From Tsuneonella litorea (GTDB lineage Bacteria; Pseudomonadota; Alphaproteobacteria; Sphingomonadales; Sphingomonadaceae), in assembly GCF_025154015.1 (NCBI RefSeq), contig NZ_JAOAMV010000004.1, positions 186,001 through 250,000 on the forward strand: a DNA stretch of 64,000 bases, written 5' to 3'. The first letter of the stretch is position 1; each line of letters opens with the position of its first letter. The translations under genes and the position numbers were made by a program. Shown piece by piece: positions 21,361 through 30,907 of the stretch. Under the pieces are notes generated by a model. The model did not search any database. It was not told where the DNA came from and saw nothing but the letters and a program-made list of their open reading frames with translations.

Positions 21361-22146
21361 ATGAAGCCGCTTGCCGCCCTTGCCGCGCTTTCGCTGATGT
21401 CGCTCGGCGCCTGCGCCACGATGGAAACCGGGGAGCCGCTTGCTCGCGAGGCGGCCGCGGACCCGATCGCAGCGGCGGTGGCATCGCCGGATCGGCCCGA
21501 GGCGGCGCGCGCCCTCGATGCCAGTCGCAAGCCGGTCGAAACCCTGCGTTTCCTCGGCCTCAGGCCGGGCATGGCCGCCGCCGACCTCCTGACGGGGACC
21601 GGCTACTGGGCCGAGATCATGGGCCACGTCGTCGGCCCGAAGGGCGAGGTCGTCGCCTACCAGCCCGCGCAGTTCTATACCGACGACAAGAGCAAGGCCG
21701 CCTGGGCCGAGCTGGTGGCGCGTTCGCCCGCAGTGCGCGAGGCGCGCTATCCGTTCGACGCCTTCGCGCCGCCGGCGCGGTCGCTCGACTTCGCGCTCAT
21801 CAACCTGTCGTACCACGACCTTTACTGGACCTCGGAGCAGTACAAGATCCCGCGGACCGACCCCGACGCTTACGTGCGGGCGCTCTACGCCGCGATGAAG
21901 CCGGGCGGCGTCGTCGGGGTGATCGACCATGTGGGCCATGGCAGCGACACCCGCGCGCTGGTCGACAAGCTGCACCGGATCGATCCGGCGGTGGTGCGCG
22001 CCGATTTCGCGCGCGCGGGATTCCGGCTGGCGGGCCAGAGCGACCTGCTCGCCAACCCGGCCGACGACCATACCGTCAACGTATTCGATCCGTCGATCCG
22101 CGGGCGGACCGACCGGTTTCTCTACAAGTTCGTGAAGCCGCGCTGA
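21361..22146 (+). CDS. exported class I methyltransferase-like protein
   Basis: A 261-residue protein with an N-terminal signal resembling a lipoprotein signal (MKPLAALAALSLMSLGAC) and then a class I SAM-methyltransferase fold: LGLRPGMAAADLLTGTGYW replaces the usual glycine-rich SAM loop, and VGVIDHVGHG is the later strand. Family members (COG4798-like) are predicted periplasmic, where SAM is not expected, so the activity is uncertain. GGGGGAACACCG lies before the ATG. Confidence 0.8.
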   Translation: MKPLAALAALSLMSLGACATMETGEPLAREAAADPIAAAVASPDRPEAARALDASRKPVETLRFLGLRPGMAAADLLTGTGYWAEIMGHVVGPKGEVVAYQPAQFYTDDKSKAAWAELVARSPAVREARYPFDAFAPPARSLDFALINLSYHDLYWTSEQYKIPRTDPDAYVRALYAAMKPGGVVGVIDHVGHGSDTRALVDKLHRIDPAVVRADFARAGFRLAGQSDLLANPADDHTVNVFDPSIRGRTDRFLYKFVKPR

Positions 22147-22190
22147 CGGCTTCGTTTACCCCGCGCTCCGGCTTTGCCATAGGGACCCCC

Positions 22191-23687
22191 ATGTTCGCAC
22201 GCATCCTGACGGCTTCGGCCGCGCTCGCCCTCGCCCTTCCCGCCATCGCAGCCGACGACGAGGCGAAACCCAAGCCGACCGCCCCGGCGAAGGACTACCA
22301 GGCCAACCGCGCCTCGAAGGTCATGACCGGCACGTTCGGCGGGCGCACGATGCGCTACACCGCCACGGTCGAGGAGCAGGTGCTCAAGGACGACCAGGGC
22401 ACGCCCAAGGCGGCGATCGTCACCTCCGCCTACGTCGCCGAGCCGCGCGATCCGTCGCGCCCGGTCACGTTCCTGTTCAACGGCGGCCCCGGCTCGGGCT
22501 CGGTCTGGCTCCAGATGGGCGCGTTCGGCCCCAAGCGGGTGGCGATCCCCAGCGACGCGCGCGACGACGGCGCGCCGCCCTACCCGATCCTCGACAATCC
22601 CGATTCGCTGCTCGACGTCACCGACCTCGTGTTCATTGATCCCGTCGGCACCGGCTTCAGCCACACGATCGGCGACACCAAGGGCGAGGACTACTGGGGC
22701 GTGACCCAGGACGCCAAGTCGGTCGCGCAGGTGATCCGCCAGTGGATCGACGCCAACGGCCGCTGGAACAGCCCCAAGTATCTTGGCGGCGAAAGCTACG
22801 GCACGACCCGCTCGGCCGCGGTCGTCAACGAGCTCGAGGGCGGGTACAACGACGTGGCGCTGAACGGCGTGATCCTGATCTCGACGATCCTCGACTTCGG
22901 CGCCGGTGCGGAAACCGAAGGCGCCGAGCTTGGCTACATCACCACCCTGCCGACGATGGCGGCGACCGCGCTCTATCATGGCAAGGCGAGCGCCCCGTCG
23001 GTCGAGGCCTTCGTCGAGGAAGCGCGCCAGTTCGCCATCGGCCCCTATGCCGCCTACCTGCTCAAGGGTCAGAACGCCCCTGCTGACGAACGCGCCGCCG
23101 TGCGCCGCGAGCTGGCGCGCTTCACCGGCCTGTCCGAGGCGTTTCTCGACCGCGCGGACCTGCGGGTCTCGAGCGGGCGGTTCTACAAGGAACTGCTGCG
23201 CGACCGCGCGCTGACGGTCGGCCGGCTCGACAGCCGCTACACCGGCACCGACTACGACGCCGCAGGCGAAACGCCCGACAACGACCCCAGCTTCTACGGC
23301 ATCGACGCGGGCTACACCGCCGCGATCAATGCGTGGATGCGCGATTCGATCGGCTACAAGACCGACCGCCGCTACGTCACCATCGGCGGGGTCGGGGACT
23401 GGGACTGGCGGCTGCGCGGCGGGCGCGACACCAACGCCTACCTGACGGTCGCCCCCTACCTTGGCCGGGCCATGCGCGAGAATTCGGGGATGCGGATCTT
23501 CGTCGGTCAGGGGTGGTACGATTTCGCGACGCCGTTCTTCGCCGCGGAATATTCGCTCACCCGCACCGGCTTTCCGCAGGACCGGATCGAGTACAAGTAT
23601 TACGACGCGGGGCACATGATGTACGTGCGCGACGAGGATCGCCGCAAGCTCTCGGCGGACCTGCGCGCGTTCATTCGCGCCCGGTGA
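22191..23687 (+). CDS. S10 family serine carboxypeptidase
   Basis: A 498-residue exported peptidase with a cleavable signal peptide (about 1-19, ending PAIAA). It carries FNGGPGSGS (oxyanion region), FIDPVGTGFS, the nucleophile in GGESYGTTR, the catalytic aspartate near YDFATPFFA and the histidine in YDAGHMMYV, so all three catalytic residues are present. S10 enzymes remove C-terminal amino acids from peptides, usually at acid pH, in the periplasm here. The next gene starts inside its stop codon (GTGA), so both are cotranslated. Confidence 0.93.
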   Translation: MFARILTASAALALALPAIAADDEAKPKPTAPAKDYQANRASKVMTGTFGGRTMRYTATVEEQVLKDDQGTPKAAIVTSAYVAEPRDPSRPVTFLFNGGPGSGSVWLQMGAFGPKRVAIPSDARDDGAPPYPILDNPDSLLDVTDLVFIDPVGTGFSHTIGDTKGEDYWGVTQDAKSVAQVIRQWIDANGRWNSPKYLGGESYGTTRSAAVVNELEGGYNDVALNGVILISTILDFGAGAETEGAELGYITTLPTMAATALYHGKASAPSVEAFVEEARQFAIGPYAAYLLKGQNAPADERAAVRRELARFTGLSEAFLDRADLRVSSGRFYKELLRDRALTVGRLDSRYTGTDYDAAGETPDNDPSFYGIDAGYTAAINAWMRDSIGYKTDRRYVTIGGVGDWDWRLRGGRDTNAYLTVAPYLGRAMRENSGMRIFVGQGWYDFATPFFAAEYSLTRTGFPQDRIEYKYYDAGHMMYVRDEDRRKLSADLRAFIRAR

Positions 23688-24253
23688 AGCGCACGGCGAT
23701 CCTGGCCCTGGTCGCGCTGGCCGCGTGCCGTCCGCCCGCGAGCGACCGCTACGTCGAGCGGATCGCGCTCGACGACCCGCGCGGCGGACCGAAGGTGCTG
23801 CCGCGTTCGCCCGACACCGATGGGGCGATCTGGGCATCGAGCGGCGGGCCGAGGCGGATCGTCTTCGGTCACCCGGGCAAACCGCCGCTGCTGGCGATCG
23901 AATGCGCCGGCAACGGAGAGCGGATCGAGGTGACCCGCTTCGCCGCCACCGATCCCCACGCCAAGGGGATGATGGCGTTGATCGGCAACGGCCATGTCGA
24001 GCGGCTCAAGGTCGATGCGCTCGACCTCGGCGGCAACCGCGGCTGGCTCTGGCAGGGCCGGTTCCGGCCAGGCGACACCCGGCTCGACGCGCTGACCGGC
24101 GCCCGCAAGCTCGAACTGACGATTCCCGGCGCCGGCACCCTGGCGCTGCCCGGCAGCCCGCGACCGGGCGAATTGATCGAGCGCTGCCGCCGGCTCGGCT
24201 CGCCCGAGGCTAGCGGGCAGCCGTCCGCGGGCTCGCCGCGCCCGCCCGCCTGA
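23684..24253 (+). CDS. hypothetical lipoprotein coupled to the S10 peptidase
   Basis: A 189-residue protein starting at the GTG that overlaps the peptidase stop by four bases. The N-terminus VKRTAILALVALAAC is a textbook lipoprotein signal. The mature part has no motif I recognise; it contains IVFGHPGKPPLLAIEC and repeated beta-strand-like segments. The last 44 bases overlap, tail to tail, the end of the DsbD-like gene on the other strand. Confidence 0.75.
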   Translation: MKRTAILALVALAACRPPASDRYVERIALDDPRGGPKVLPRSPDTDGAIWASSGGPRRIVFGHPGKPPLLAIECAGNGERIEVTRFAATDPHAKGMMALIGNGHVERLKVDALDLGGNRGWLWQGRFRPGDTRLDALTGARKLELTIPGAGTLALPGSPRPGELIERCRRLGSPEASGQPSAGSPRPPA

Positions 24254-26276
24254 CGAGGTCGTCGGAGGTCAGCACCTGCGGCATGACCTCGCCCTGGCCG
24301 CCAGGCGCATACCACAGGTACAGCGGGACCCCGGCAGCGCCGTGGCGTGCGAGGAACCGGGTGATGGCCGGATCGCGGCGGGTCCAGTCGCCGACCAGCG
24401 CGACCACCCCCGCCGCCTCGAAGGCGGCCTTCGTCGCCTCGCGGTCGATCGCGACCCGCTCGTTGACCTTGCAGGTCAGGCACCAGTCGGCGGTGAACCA
24501 TACGAATACCGGCTTGCCGCCCGCGCGCGCCGCGGCGAGCCGGGCTTCGCTGAACGGGCGCGCCGCGATCGCTTCGCCTTCGGGCACGCGCGCCGCTCCC
24601 GGCGCCGCGGCGTCGATCCGCGACAGGCTGAAGACGGCAACGACGACGAGTACGGCGAACGCCGCCAGCGCCCCCGCGGCGACCGGGCGACCGGCGTGCT
24701 GGCGCCGTCCGACGAAGGCCAGGATCGCTACCGCCGCCACTGCCAGCGCCAGGGCGATGAGCGCGAACGCGGTGCCCCCCAGCCGCCAGCACAGCCATAC
24801 CAGCGCGAGCGCGGTGAGGCCCATCGGCAGCGCCATCCAGCGGCGAAACCGCTCCATCCACGGCCCCGGGCGGGGCAGCATCCGGCGCAGCGGCGGGACG
24901 AAGCCGAGCAGCAGGAACGGCAGGGCGAGGCCGAGGCCCAGCACCGCGAACAGCAGCATCGCCTCGAGCTTGGGCAGCAGCAGCGCGGCACCCATGGCGG
25001 CGGCCATGAACGGGCCGGTGCACGGCGTCGCGACGAACGCCGCGAGCAGGCCGGTGGCAAAGGCGCTCGCCGGTTCGCCCCCGCGGGTCAGCGACAGCGA
25101 CGGCAGTTCGTAGAGACCGGCGAGGTTGGCGGTGATCGCGGTCGCCAGCACCAGCAGGCCGACCACGACCGCCGGTTCCTGCAGCTGGAAGGCCCAGCCG
25201 ACCATCTCGCCCGCCGAGCGCAGCGCGAGCAGCAGCGCGCCGAGCAGGACCGTCGCCAGGATCACCCCGGCCGAATAGGCAAGGCCCTCGGCGCGGGCCT
25301 TCGCATCGCTTTCGCCGGCCCGCGCAAGGCTCAGCGCCTTGAGGCTCAGGATGGGGAACACGCAGGGCATGACGTTCAGAAGAAGCCCGCCCGCGAGCGC
25401 GCCGAGCAGCAGCAGCCACAGCGGCGCGATCACGCCCGCGGCGCCGGCCTCGCGCAGCGGAACGCCGCCGGACGGGACGGGGCCGGGAGAGGCCGCGAAC
25501 CGGACCCCGTTTCCGTCGCCGAAGGAGAGGATGCCGCTCACGCCCTCCGGGGCTTGCGCACCTTCCGCGAGCGGCAGTTCGGCGATCAGCAGGTCGCCTT
25601 CGGCCGCAAAGGTCTGGACATCCGCGTAACGGACGAGATCGCGCTCGCCGAGGAAAACGTGCGGCGTTCCCACCGCCATCGAGGCGGGAATCGGTATCGC
25701 GATCCGCAGCCGCTCGCCGCGCAGCGCGAAGCTGGCTTGCCGGTCGAGCATCGCCGGGATCGCCGCGCGCCACTTGTCGAACGCGGGCGCTTGCGGGGCC
25801 ACGCCCGGGTCGAGGGTGAGCCGCGCGCGTTCGGGAACGCAGATCGTGTCGGTGCAGGCCAGCCACTGCGCGTCAACCGCGATGGCCCAGGCCGCGCGAT
25901 CCCCTGCCCCGGGGGGCACCGCCACGTCGACGAGCACCGCGTACGGGCCCTCGTAGACGTGATTCATCAGCCCGCCGATGACGAGTTTCTGCGGCACCGG
26001 GTACTGCGGCTCGCCCGCGCGCCAGCCGGCGGGAAGGTCCCAGTCGAGCTCCATTCCGTAACCCGCGTCGCCGGGGTTCTTCCAGTAACCGTGCCAGCCC
26101 GGCTCGGGATCGAAGGCGATCGCGAGGGTGAGCGGCTTGCCCGGAACGGCGGGACCTTCGGCGACGAGCCGCGCGGCGATGTGCGTCGGCCGGTCCTGCG
26201 CGGCAGCCATGCCCGGTACGAGCGCGAACAGCAGCGCACAGATCGCGGCCAGCAGAGGCAATGTCCTTGCGCGCAT
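24210..26276 (-). CDS. DsbD/ScsB-like thiol:disulfide interchange protein
   Basis: A 688-residue protein: signal peptide (about 1-26), a periplasmic DsbD-alpha-like domain (about 30-270; YWKNPGDAGYG and CTDTICVPE), an eight-helix DsbD/CcdA-type membrane domain (about 290-530; VMPCVFPILSLKALSLA with the conserved cysteine, and CTGPFMAAAMG with the second), and a C-terminal thioredoxin domain (about 570-688) with active site WCLTC. It moves electrons from cytoplasmic thioredoxin across the membrane to periplasmic disulfide substrates. Divergent from the UbiH-type gene. Confidence 0.93.
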   Translation of the reverse strand: MRARTLPLLAAICALLFALVPGMAAAQDRPTHIAARLVAEGPAVPGKPLTLAIAFDPEPGWHGYWKNPGDAGYGMELDWDLPAGWRAGEPQYPVPQKLVIGGLMNHVYEGPYAVLVDVAVPPGAGDRAAWAIAVDAQWLACTDTICVPERARLTLDPGVAPQAPAFDKWRAAIPAMLDRQASFALRGERLRIAIPIPASMAVGTPHVFLGERDLVRYADVQTFAAEGDLLIAELPLAEGAQAPEGVSGILSFGDGNGVRFAASPGPVPSGGVPLREAGAAGVIAPLWLLLLGALAGGLLLNVMPCVFPILSLKALSLARAGESDAKARAEGLAYSAGVILATVLLGALLLALRSAGEMVGWAFQLQEPAVVVGLLVLATAITANLAGLYELPSLSLTRGGEPASAFATGLLAAFVATPCTGPFMAAAMGAALLLPKLEAMLLFAVLGLGLALPFLLLGFVPPLRRMLPRPGPWMERFRRWMALPMGLTALALVWLCWRLGGTAFALIALALAVAAVAILAFVGRRQHAGRPVAAGALAAFAVLVVVAVFSLSRIDAAAPGAARVPEGEAIAARPFSEARLAAARAGGKPVFVWFTADWCLTCKVNERVAIDREATKAAFEAAGVVALVGDWTRRDPAITRFLARHGAAGVPLYLWYAPGGQGEVMPQVLTSDDLVRRAGAASPRTAAR

Positions 26277-26304
26277 CGTGGCGCTCGCTCTAGGGCGAGT
26301 GCCT

Positions 26305-27519
26305 ATGGACGACAAGCGCGACCTCGTGATCCTCGGCGGCGGCCTCGTCGGCATGACGCTGGCCCTGGCGGCGGCGAAGAACGGCCTCTCGAGCCACGTC
26401 GTCGACCGCGCCGATCCCGCCGACCTCACCGCCGAGGGGTTCGACGGCCGGGCCTCGGCGATCTCGACCGCGAGCTGGAACCTGTTTTCGAACATCGATC
26501 TTGCCGACGCGCTCGAGCCGTTCGCCTGCCCGATCGAGCGGATCGCGGTCAGCGACCAGCTCAAGCCCGGGCAAATCGACTTCGTGCCCGAGCCCGAACA
26601 GGGATCGCTCGGCCGGATGTTCGAGAACCGCCGGCTGCGCCTCGCGCTTTACGAGGCCGCCGAGCGCGAGCCGCTGATCGCGTTCCACCCGCTGAGCGAG
26701 GTGGCCGAGCGTGCGCGCGGCCCGCACGGGGTCGCCGTCCGGCTGGCCGACGGGCGCACGCTCGTCGGCAGCCTGATGGTCGCCGCCGAGGGCCGCCGCT
26801 CGCCCACCCGCGAAGAGGCCGGGCTCGCCGTCGCCACCTGGGACTACCGCCACCGGGCGATCATCGCCTCGCTGGTGCACGCGCGCCCGCACGGCGGAAC
26901 CGCGTGGGAAATCTTCTGGCCGGCCGGTCCCTTCGCACTGCTGCCGATGCAGGACGACGCCGAGGGCCGCCACCGCAGCGCGCTGGTGTGGACGGTCGAC
27001 GAAAAGGACGCCGCGGGCACGCTCAAGCTGGGCGACCGGGCGTTCCACGCCGAGATCGTCAAGCGCATGGGCGACGTGCTGGGCGAGGTCCTATCGGTGG
27101 GACCGCGTTCGTCGTTCCCGCTGGGCTTCCACCACACCGCCCGGATCGTGGACGAGCGGCTCGCGCTCGTCGGCGACGCGGCGCACGGGATCCACCCGAT
27201 CGCGGGCCAAGGCCTGAACCTGGGTTTGCGCGACGTCGGCGCGCTGGTCGAAGTCATCGCCGAAGGGCGGCGGCTTGGCCTCGATCCGGGCGACGCGCAG
27301 TTGCTCGACCGCTATGAACGCTGGCGCGGGCTCGACGCGTTCTCGGTGGCGCTGGCGACCGACGGGCTGACCCGGCTGTTCGGGGTGCCCGGCCGGGCGG
27401 CAAGCGCGGTGCGGCGGTTCGGGATGGCCGGGGTCCAGCGGCTTGCCCCGCTCAAGACCTGGTTCATGGACGAGGCGCGCGGCGTATCGGGCGCCCTGCC
27501 CGACCTGCTCAAGGGCTAG
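26305..27519 (+). CDS. UbiH/VisC-type FAD-dependent hydroxylase
   Basis: A 404-residue flavoprotein monooxygenase. The N-terminal dinucleotide fold has LVILGGGLVGMTLALAAAKNG, the middle has the DGRASAIS stretch typical of ubiquinone hydroxylases, and the second FAD motif is LVGDAAHGIHPIAGQGLNLGLRD. UbiH/UbiF/VisC proteins hydroxylate the ring of ubiquinone precursors; which carbon is attacked cannot be read from sequence. The gene stands alone between two minus-strand genes and its last four bases overlap the end of the radC-like gene. Confidence 0.93.
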   Translation: MDDKRDLVILGGGLVGMTLALAAAKNGLSSHVVDRADPADLTAEGFDGRASAISTASWNLFSNIDLADALEPFACPIERIAVSDQLKPGQIDFVPEPEQGSLGRMFENRRLRLALYEAAEREPLIAFHPLSEVAERARGPHGVAVRLADGRTLVGSLMVAAEGRRSPTREEAGLAVATWDYRHRAIIASLVHARPHGGTAWEIFWPAGPFALLPMQDDAEGRHRSALVWTVDEKDAAGTLKLGDRAFHAEIVKRMGDVLGEVLSVGPRSSFPLGFHHTARIVDERLALVGDAAHGIHPIAGQGLNLGLRDVGALVEVIAEGRRLGLDPGDAQLLDRYERWRGLDAFSVALATDGLTRLFGVPGRAASAVRRFGMAGVQRLAPLKTWFMDEARGVSGALPDLLKG

Positions 27520-28100
27520 AGGCAGCCGCCCGCGCGCATACTGTAGACGCTGCGCCGGGTGACGATCAGGTGATCGATCAGCTCGAGTTCGAGCGCGGCC
27601 GCGATATCGCTGATCCGGCGGGTGCCGGCGATGTCCTCGCGGCTGGGGCGGCACACGCCCGAGGGATGATTGTGCGCCAGCAGGAACCCCGCCGCGCCGA
27701 GCGCGAGCGCGCGCTCGATCAGCGGTCGGGCGCGTGCCTCGATCCGCCCGCTGCTGCCCTCGCAGACGGTCTCGTCGGCGAGGTAACCGCCGGCCGTGTC
27801 GCAGAACACGACGTGGAGCATCTCGGTGTCCGCCCACGCCAGCCGCGCGCGCAAGTAGCGGTGCAGCGCATCCTCGTCGCCGCGAACCGGCGATCGGACC
27901 ACGTCCTCGCCCAGCGCCGCGTCGACCAGGCGGCGCGCGCCCAGGATCGCGGCGCACGCCTGTTCGTGGCCTTTCGCCGCATCGTGCAGCTGGCGCGGGC
28001 TTGCCGCCAGGGCCCGGCCGAGCGAACCGAACCGGCCGATCAGCCGCTCGGCCAGCTCCGGTGCCGAATCGCCGGCGAAAGGGACGAGGAGGTCCGCCAC
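27516..28100 (-). CDS. radC: RadC family JAB-domain protein, short form
   Basis: A 194-residue protein when started at the GTG at 28100. The JAB/MPN metalloprotease-like domain is intact, with EVLH-like strand (TEMLHVVFCDTAGGYLADE) and the JAMM motif in LLAHNHPSGVCRPSREDI. The N-terminal helix-hairpin-helix part is only partly present (LIGRFGSLGRALAASPRQL), and about 30 residues found at the start of ordinary RadC are missing. The frame stays open upstream but there it overlaps the membrane-protein gene and does not look coding. RadC function is unsettled; domestication of phage or plasmid anti-restriction genes is one idea. Confidence 0.8.
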   Translation of the reverse strand: MADLLVPFAGDSAPELAERLIGRFGSLGRALAASPRQLHDAAKGHEQACAAILGARRLVDAALGEDVVRSPVRGDEDALHRYLRARLAWADTEMLHVVFCDTAGGYLADETVCEGSSGRIEARARPLIERALALGAAGFLLAHNHPSGVCRPSREDIAGTRRISDIAAALELELIDHLIVTRRSVYSMRAGGCL

Positions 28101-28549
28101 GGCCGATAGGGGCCGTGGCGCCGCACCCGCCGCCGGTGCAACCAGATTCCCCCCGCCAGCAGCATGATCTGAAAATACGACGGACCCACGTAGAGGATGC
28201 GATAGGCCAGGCTTGCCACGCCGGGCGCCACGTCGTTCGCCACGTGGGCTAACACCGCGATCAACTGAAACGCTGCGAACCATAACGGGTAGATCCGGTT
28301 GGCAAGGAGGGCGACCGCCAGCGCCGCCAGCAGCGCGGACACGTCGATTGCGAGATGCATCGCCGGCGCCGCCGGCACGAACCGCAGTCCTTCGAACGCG
28401 AGGTGATAGACCTGGTCTGAAAGGACCATCGCGAGGAGTGTCGCCGCCAGCGCCCGCTCGGGTCCGCCCCCGACGCGCCACGCCGCGAGCGCGACCAGCG
28501 CGATGCAACCGAACTGAACCCAAAGTCGCGCTTCAGCTGCCAGAACCAT
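28040..28549 (-). CDS. small multi-pass membrane protein of unknown function
   Basis: A 169-residue hydrophobic protein with four or five predicted membrane helices (for example FGCIALVALAAWRV, LAATLLAMVLSDQVYHLAF, LLAALAVALLANRIYPLW) and a basic tail rich in arginine (HRRRVRRHGPYRPWR). Its 3' end overlaps the 5' end of the RadC gene by 61 bases. I do not recognise a family. Coding is supported by the clean hydrophobic pattern and the absence of an alternative on the other strand. Confidence 0.65.
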   Translation of the reverse strand: MVLAAEARLWVQFGCIALVALAAWRVGGGPERALAATLLAMVLSDQVYHLAFEGLRFVPAAPAMHLAIDVSALLAALAVALLANRIYPLWFAAFQLIAVLAHVANDVAPGVASLAYRILYVGPSYFQIMLLAGGIWLHRRRVRRHGPYRPWRTSSSLSPAIRHRSWPSG

Positions 28550-28568
28550 TGCATCGCACTACTGCCGA

Positions 28569-28910
28569 TCAGGCCTCGATCAAGGCCGGGGCTGCTTCGG
28601 CGATCGCCACCGGGTTGATGACCGTATCGCCGGTGCCGTCCTCGACCCCCATCGTCTCGCGGGCAACCTTGCTGAGTTCGTCGTGAACGCGCAGCAGGCT
28701 GGTCGAGAGCGACAGCGCCTGGCTTTCGGCCTGGGTCAGCCGCATCAGCGCGCGCTGGCCGGCGTCGACGTTGACCTGGGGGTTCTGACGGGCGCGGACC
28801 ATCGCCTGCTTGAGGCGGGCGCAGGCGACGAGCACCTCGTCGCTCACGGCCTCGGCTTCGCGGATGAGCTTGCGGATGTGCAGCGCGTCCTGCTGGATCT
28901 TGTCGGACAT
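28569..28910 (-). CDS. hypothetical helical protein
   Basis: A 113-residue, mostly helical, soluble protein (MSDKIQQDALHIRKLIREAE). It has no motif known to me; alternating hydrophobic and charged residues suggest a helical bundle. The start at 28910 has GGAG 10-12 bases upstream; longer readings into the previous gene do not look coding. It lies 31 bases after the membrane-tethered LuxR-type gene and may be in its transcript. Confidence 0.7.
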   Translation of the reverse strand: MSDKIQQDALHIRKLIREAEAVSDEVLVACARLKQAMVRARQNPQVNVDAGQRALMRLTQAESQALSLSTSLLRVHDELSKVARETMGVEDGTGDTVINPVAIAEAAPALIEA

Positions 28911-28941
28911 GGGAGGAAACTCCGGCGGCGACCGCCGGTGC

Positions 28942-29556
28942 TCACCCGGTCGGCGGTGATTGCTCTTCGGGGACGGCGGCATTGCCCTGCAGCGCCTCGC
29001 TCAGCGCGAGTGATGCCGTCACCACCAGGACGACCGCGGCGACGAGGCCGAACGTGATCCCGATGATGACGGCCAGGCGCAGCAGGACGGCGTTGTCGCC
29101 ATCGAGCATCCCGGGGACTACCCGGGGCTCGTTCTCTACCGCCCACGGCGCCTCGATCGCTATTAGCGCGGCGTCGGAGAGAACGAATTCCCCGGGTGCG
29201 ACCCGGCCTCCGCTTTCGCCGCGCCGGTCCGCGCCGGGAACCTGCGAATTTCTCCATGCAGAAGTTCTGCAGTCCGTTTCCGTAGATATTTCAGCGTCTT
29301 CACGCCGCCAGGCATCGACCAGATCGGTCAGGGTGTTGACCGCGAATCGTTCCTTCAAGGCCCGCACGTGCTGGTTCACCCGCGATTCCGACACGCCGAT
29401 CTCGGCCGCGACTGCCTTGAGCGGCAGGCGGCGATCGATTCCGTCGAGGACCGCGCGCTCGCGGTCCGTCAGCTCGGGGCGTGTCACGACCGGCATCGCG
29501 GGTATCTGGCTCCTTGGGCGCGAAGTCACCTTATCCGATGCGCCCGATCCCGACAA
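28942..29556 (-). CDS. LuxR-type HTH protein with C-terminal membrane anchor
   Basis: A 204-residue protein. Residues about 25-85 are a LuxR/GerE-like helix-turn-helix (LTDRERAVLDGIDRRLPLKAVAAEIGVSESRVNQHVRALKERF, given here as a positional description of residues about 28-72). A polar linker follows and then one long hydrophobic helix (about 165-190; GITFGLVAAVVLVVTASLAL), ending in an acidic tail. There is no receiver or autoinducer domain. The arrangement predicts a DNA-binding domain tethered to the inner membrane. The methionine at 29496 is an alternative start that keeps the whole domain. Confidence 0.8.
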   Translation of the reverse strand: MSGSGASDKVTSRPRSQIPAMPVVTRPELTDRERAVLDGIDRRLPLKAVAAEIGVSESRVNQHVRALKERFAVNTLTDLVDAWRREDAEISTETDCRTSAWRNSQVPGADRRGESGGRVAPGEFVLSDAALIAIEAPWAVENEPRVVPGMLDGDNAVLLRLAVIIGITFGLVAAVVLVVTASLALSEALQGNAAVPEEQSPPTG

Positions 29557-29587
29557 CGCGCATCGACCAGCGGGTATCCCTGCCCGG

Positions 29588-30787
<1,200 letters not shown>

Positions 30788-30907
30788 CGTTCTTTCGGTT
30801 CTGGCGTGGGTGGCGACCGCGGGGCTGCTGCTGTAGGGCAATTATTCTTGCGGCGAAACCGGCAACCACGCCAAGTTGTTGCGCCGACTCTCGCGAAAGG
30901 ATCCCCG

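Noticed and set aside
21352-21375. GGAAC in front of the exported methyltransferase gene
   Set aside because: No CGTT or GTT at 16-18 bases; it is part of the ribosome-binding region.
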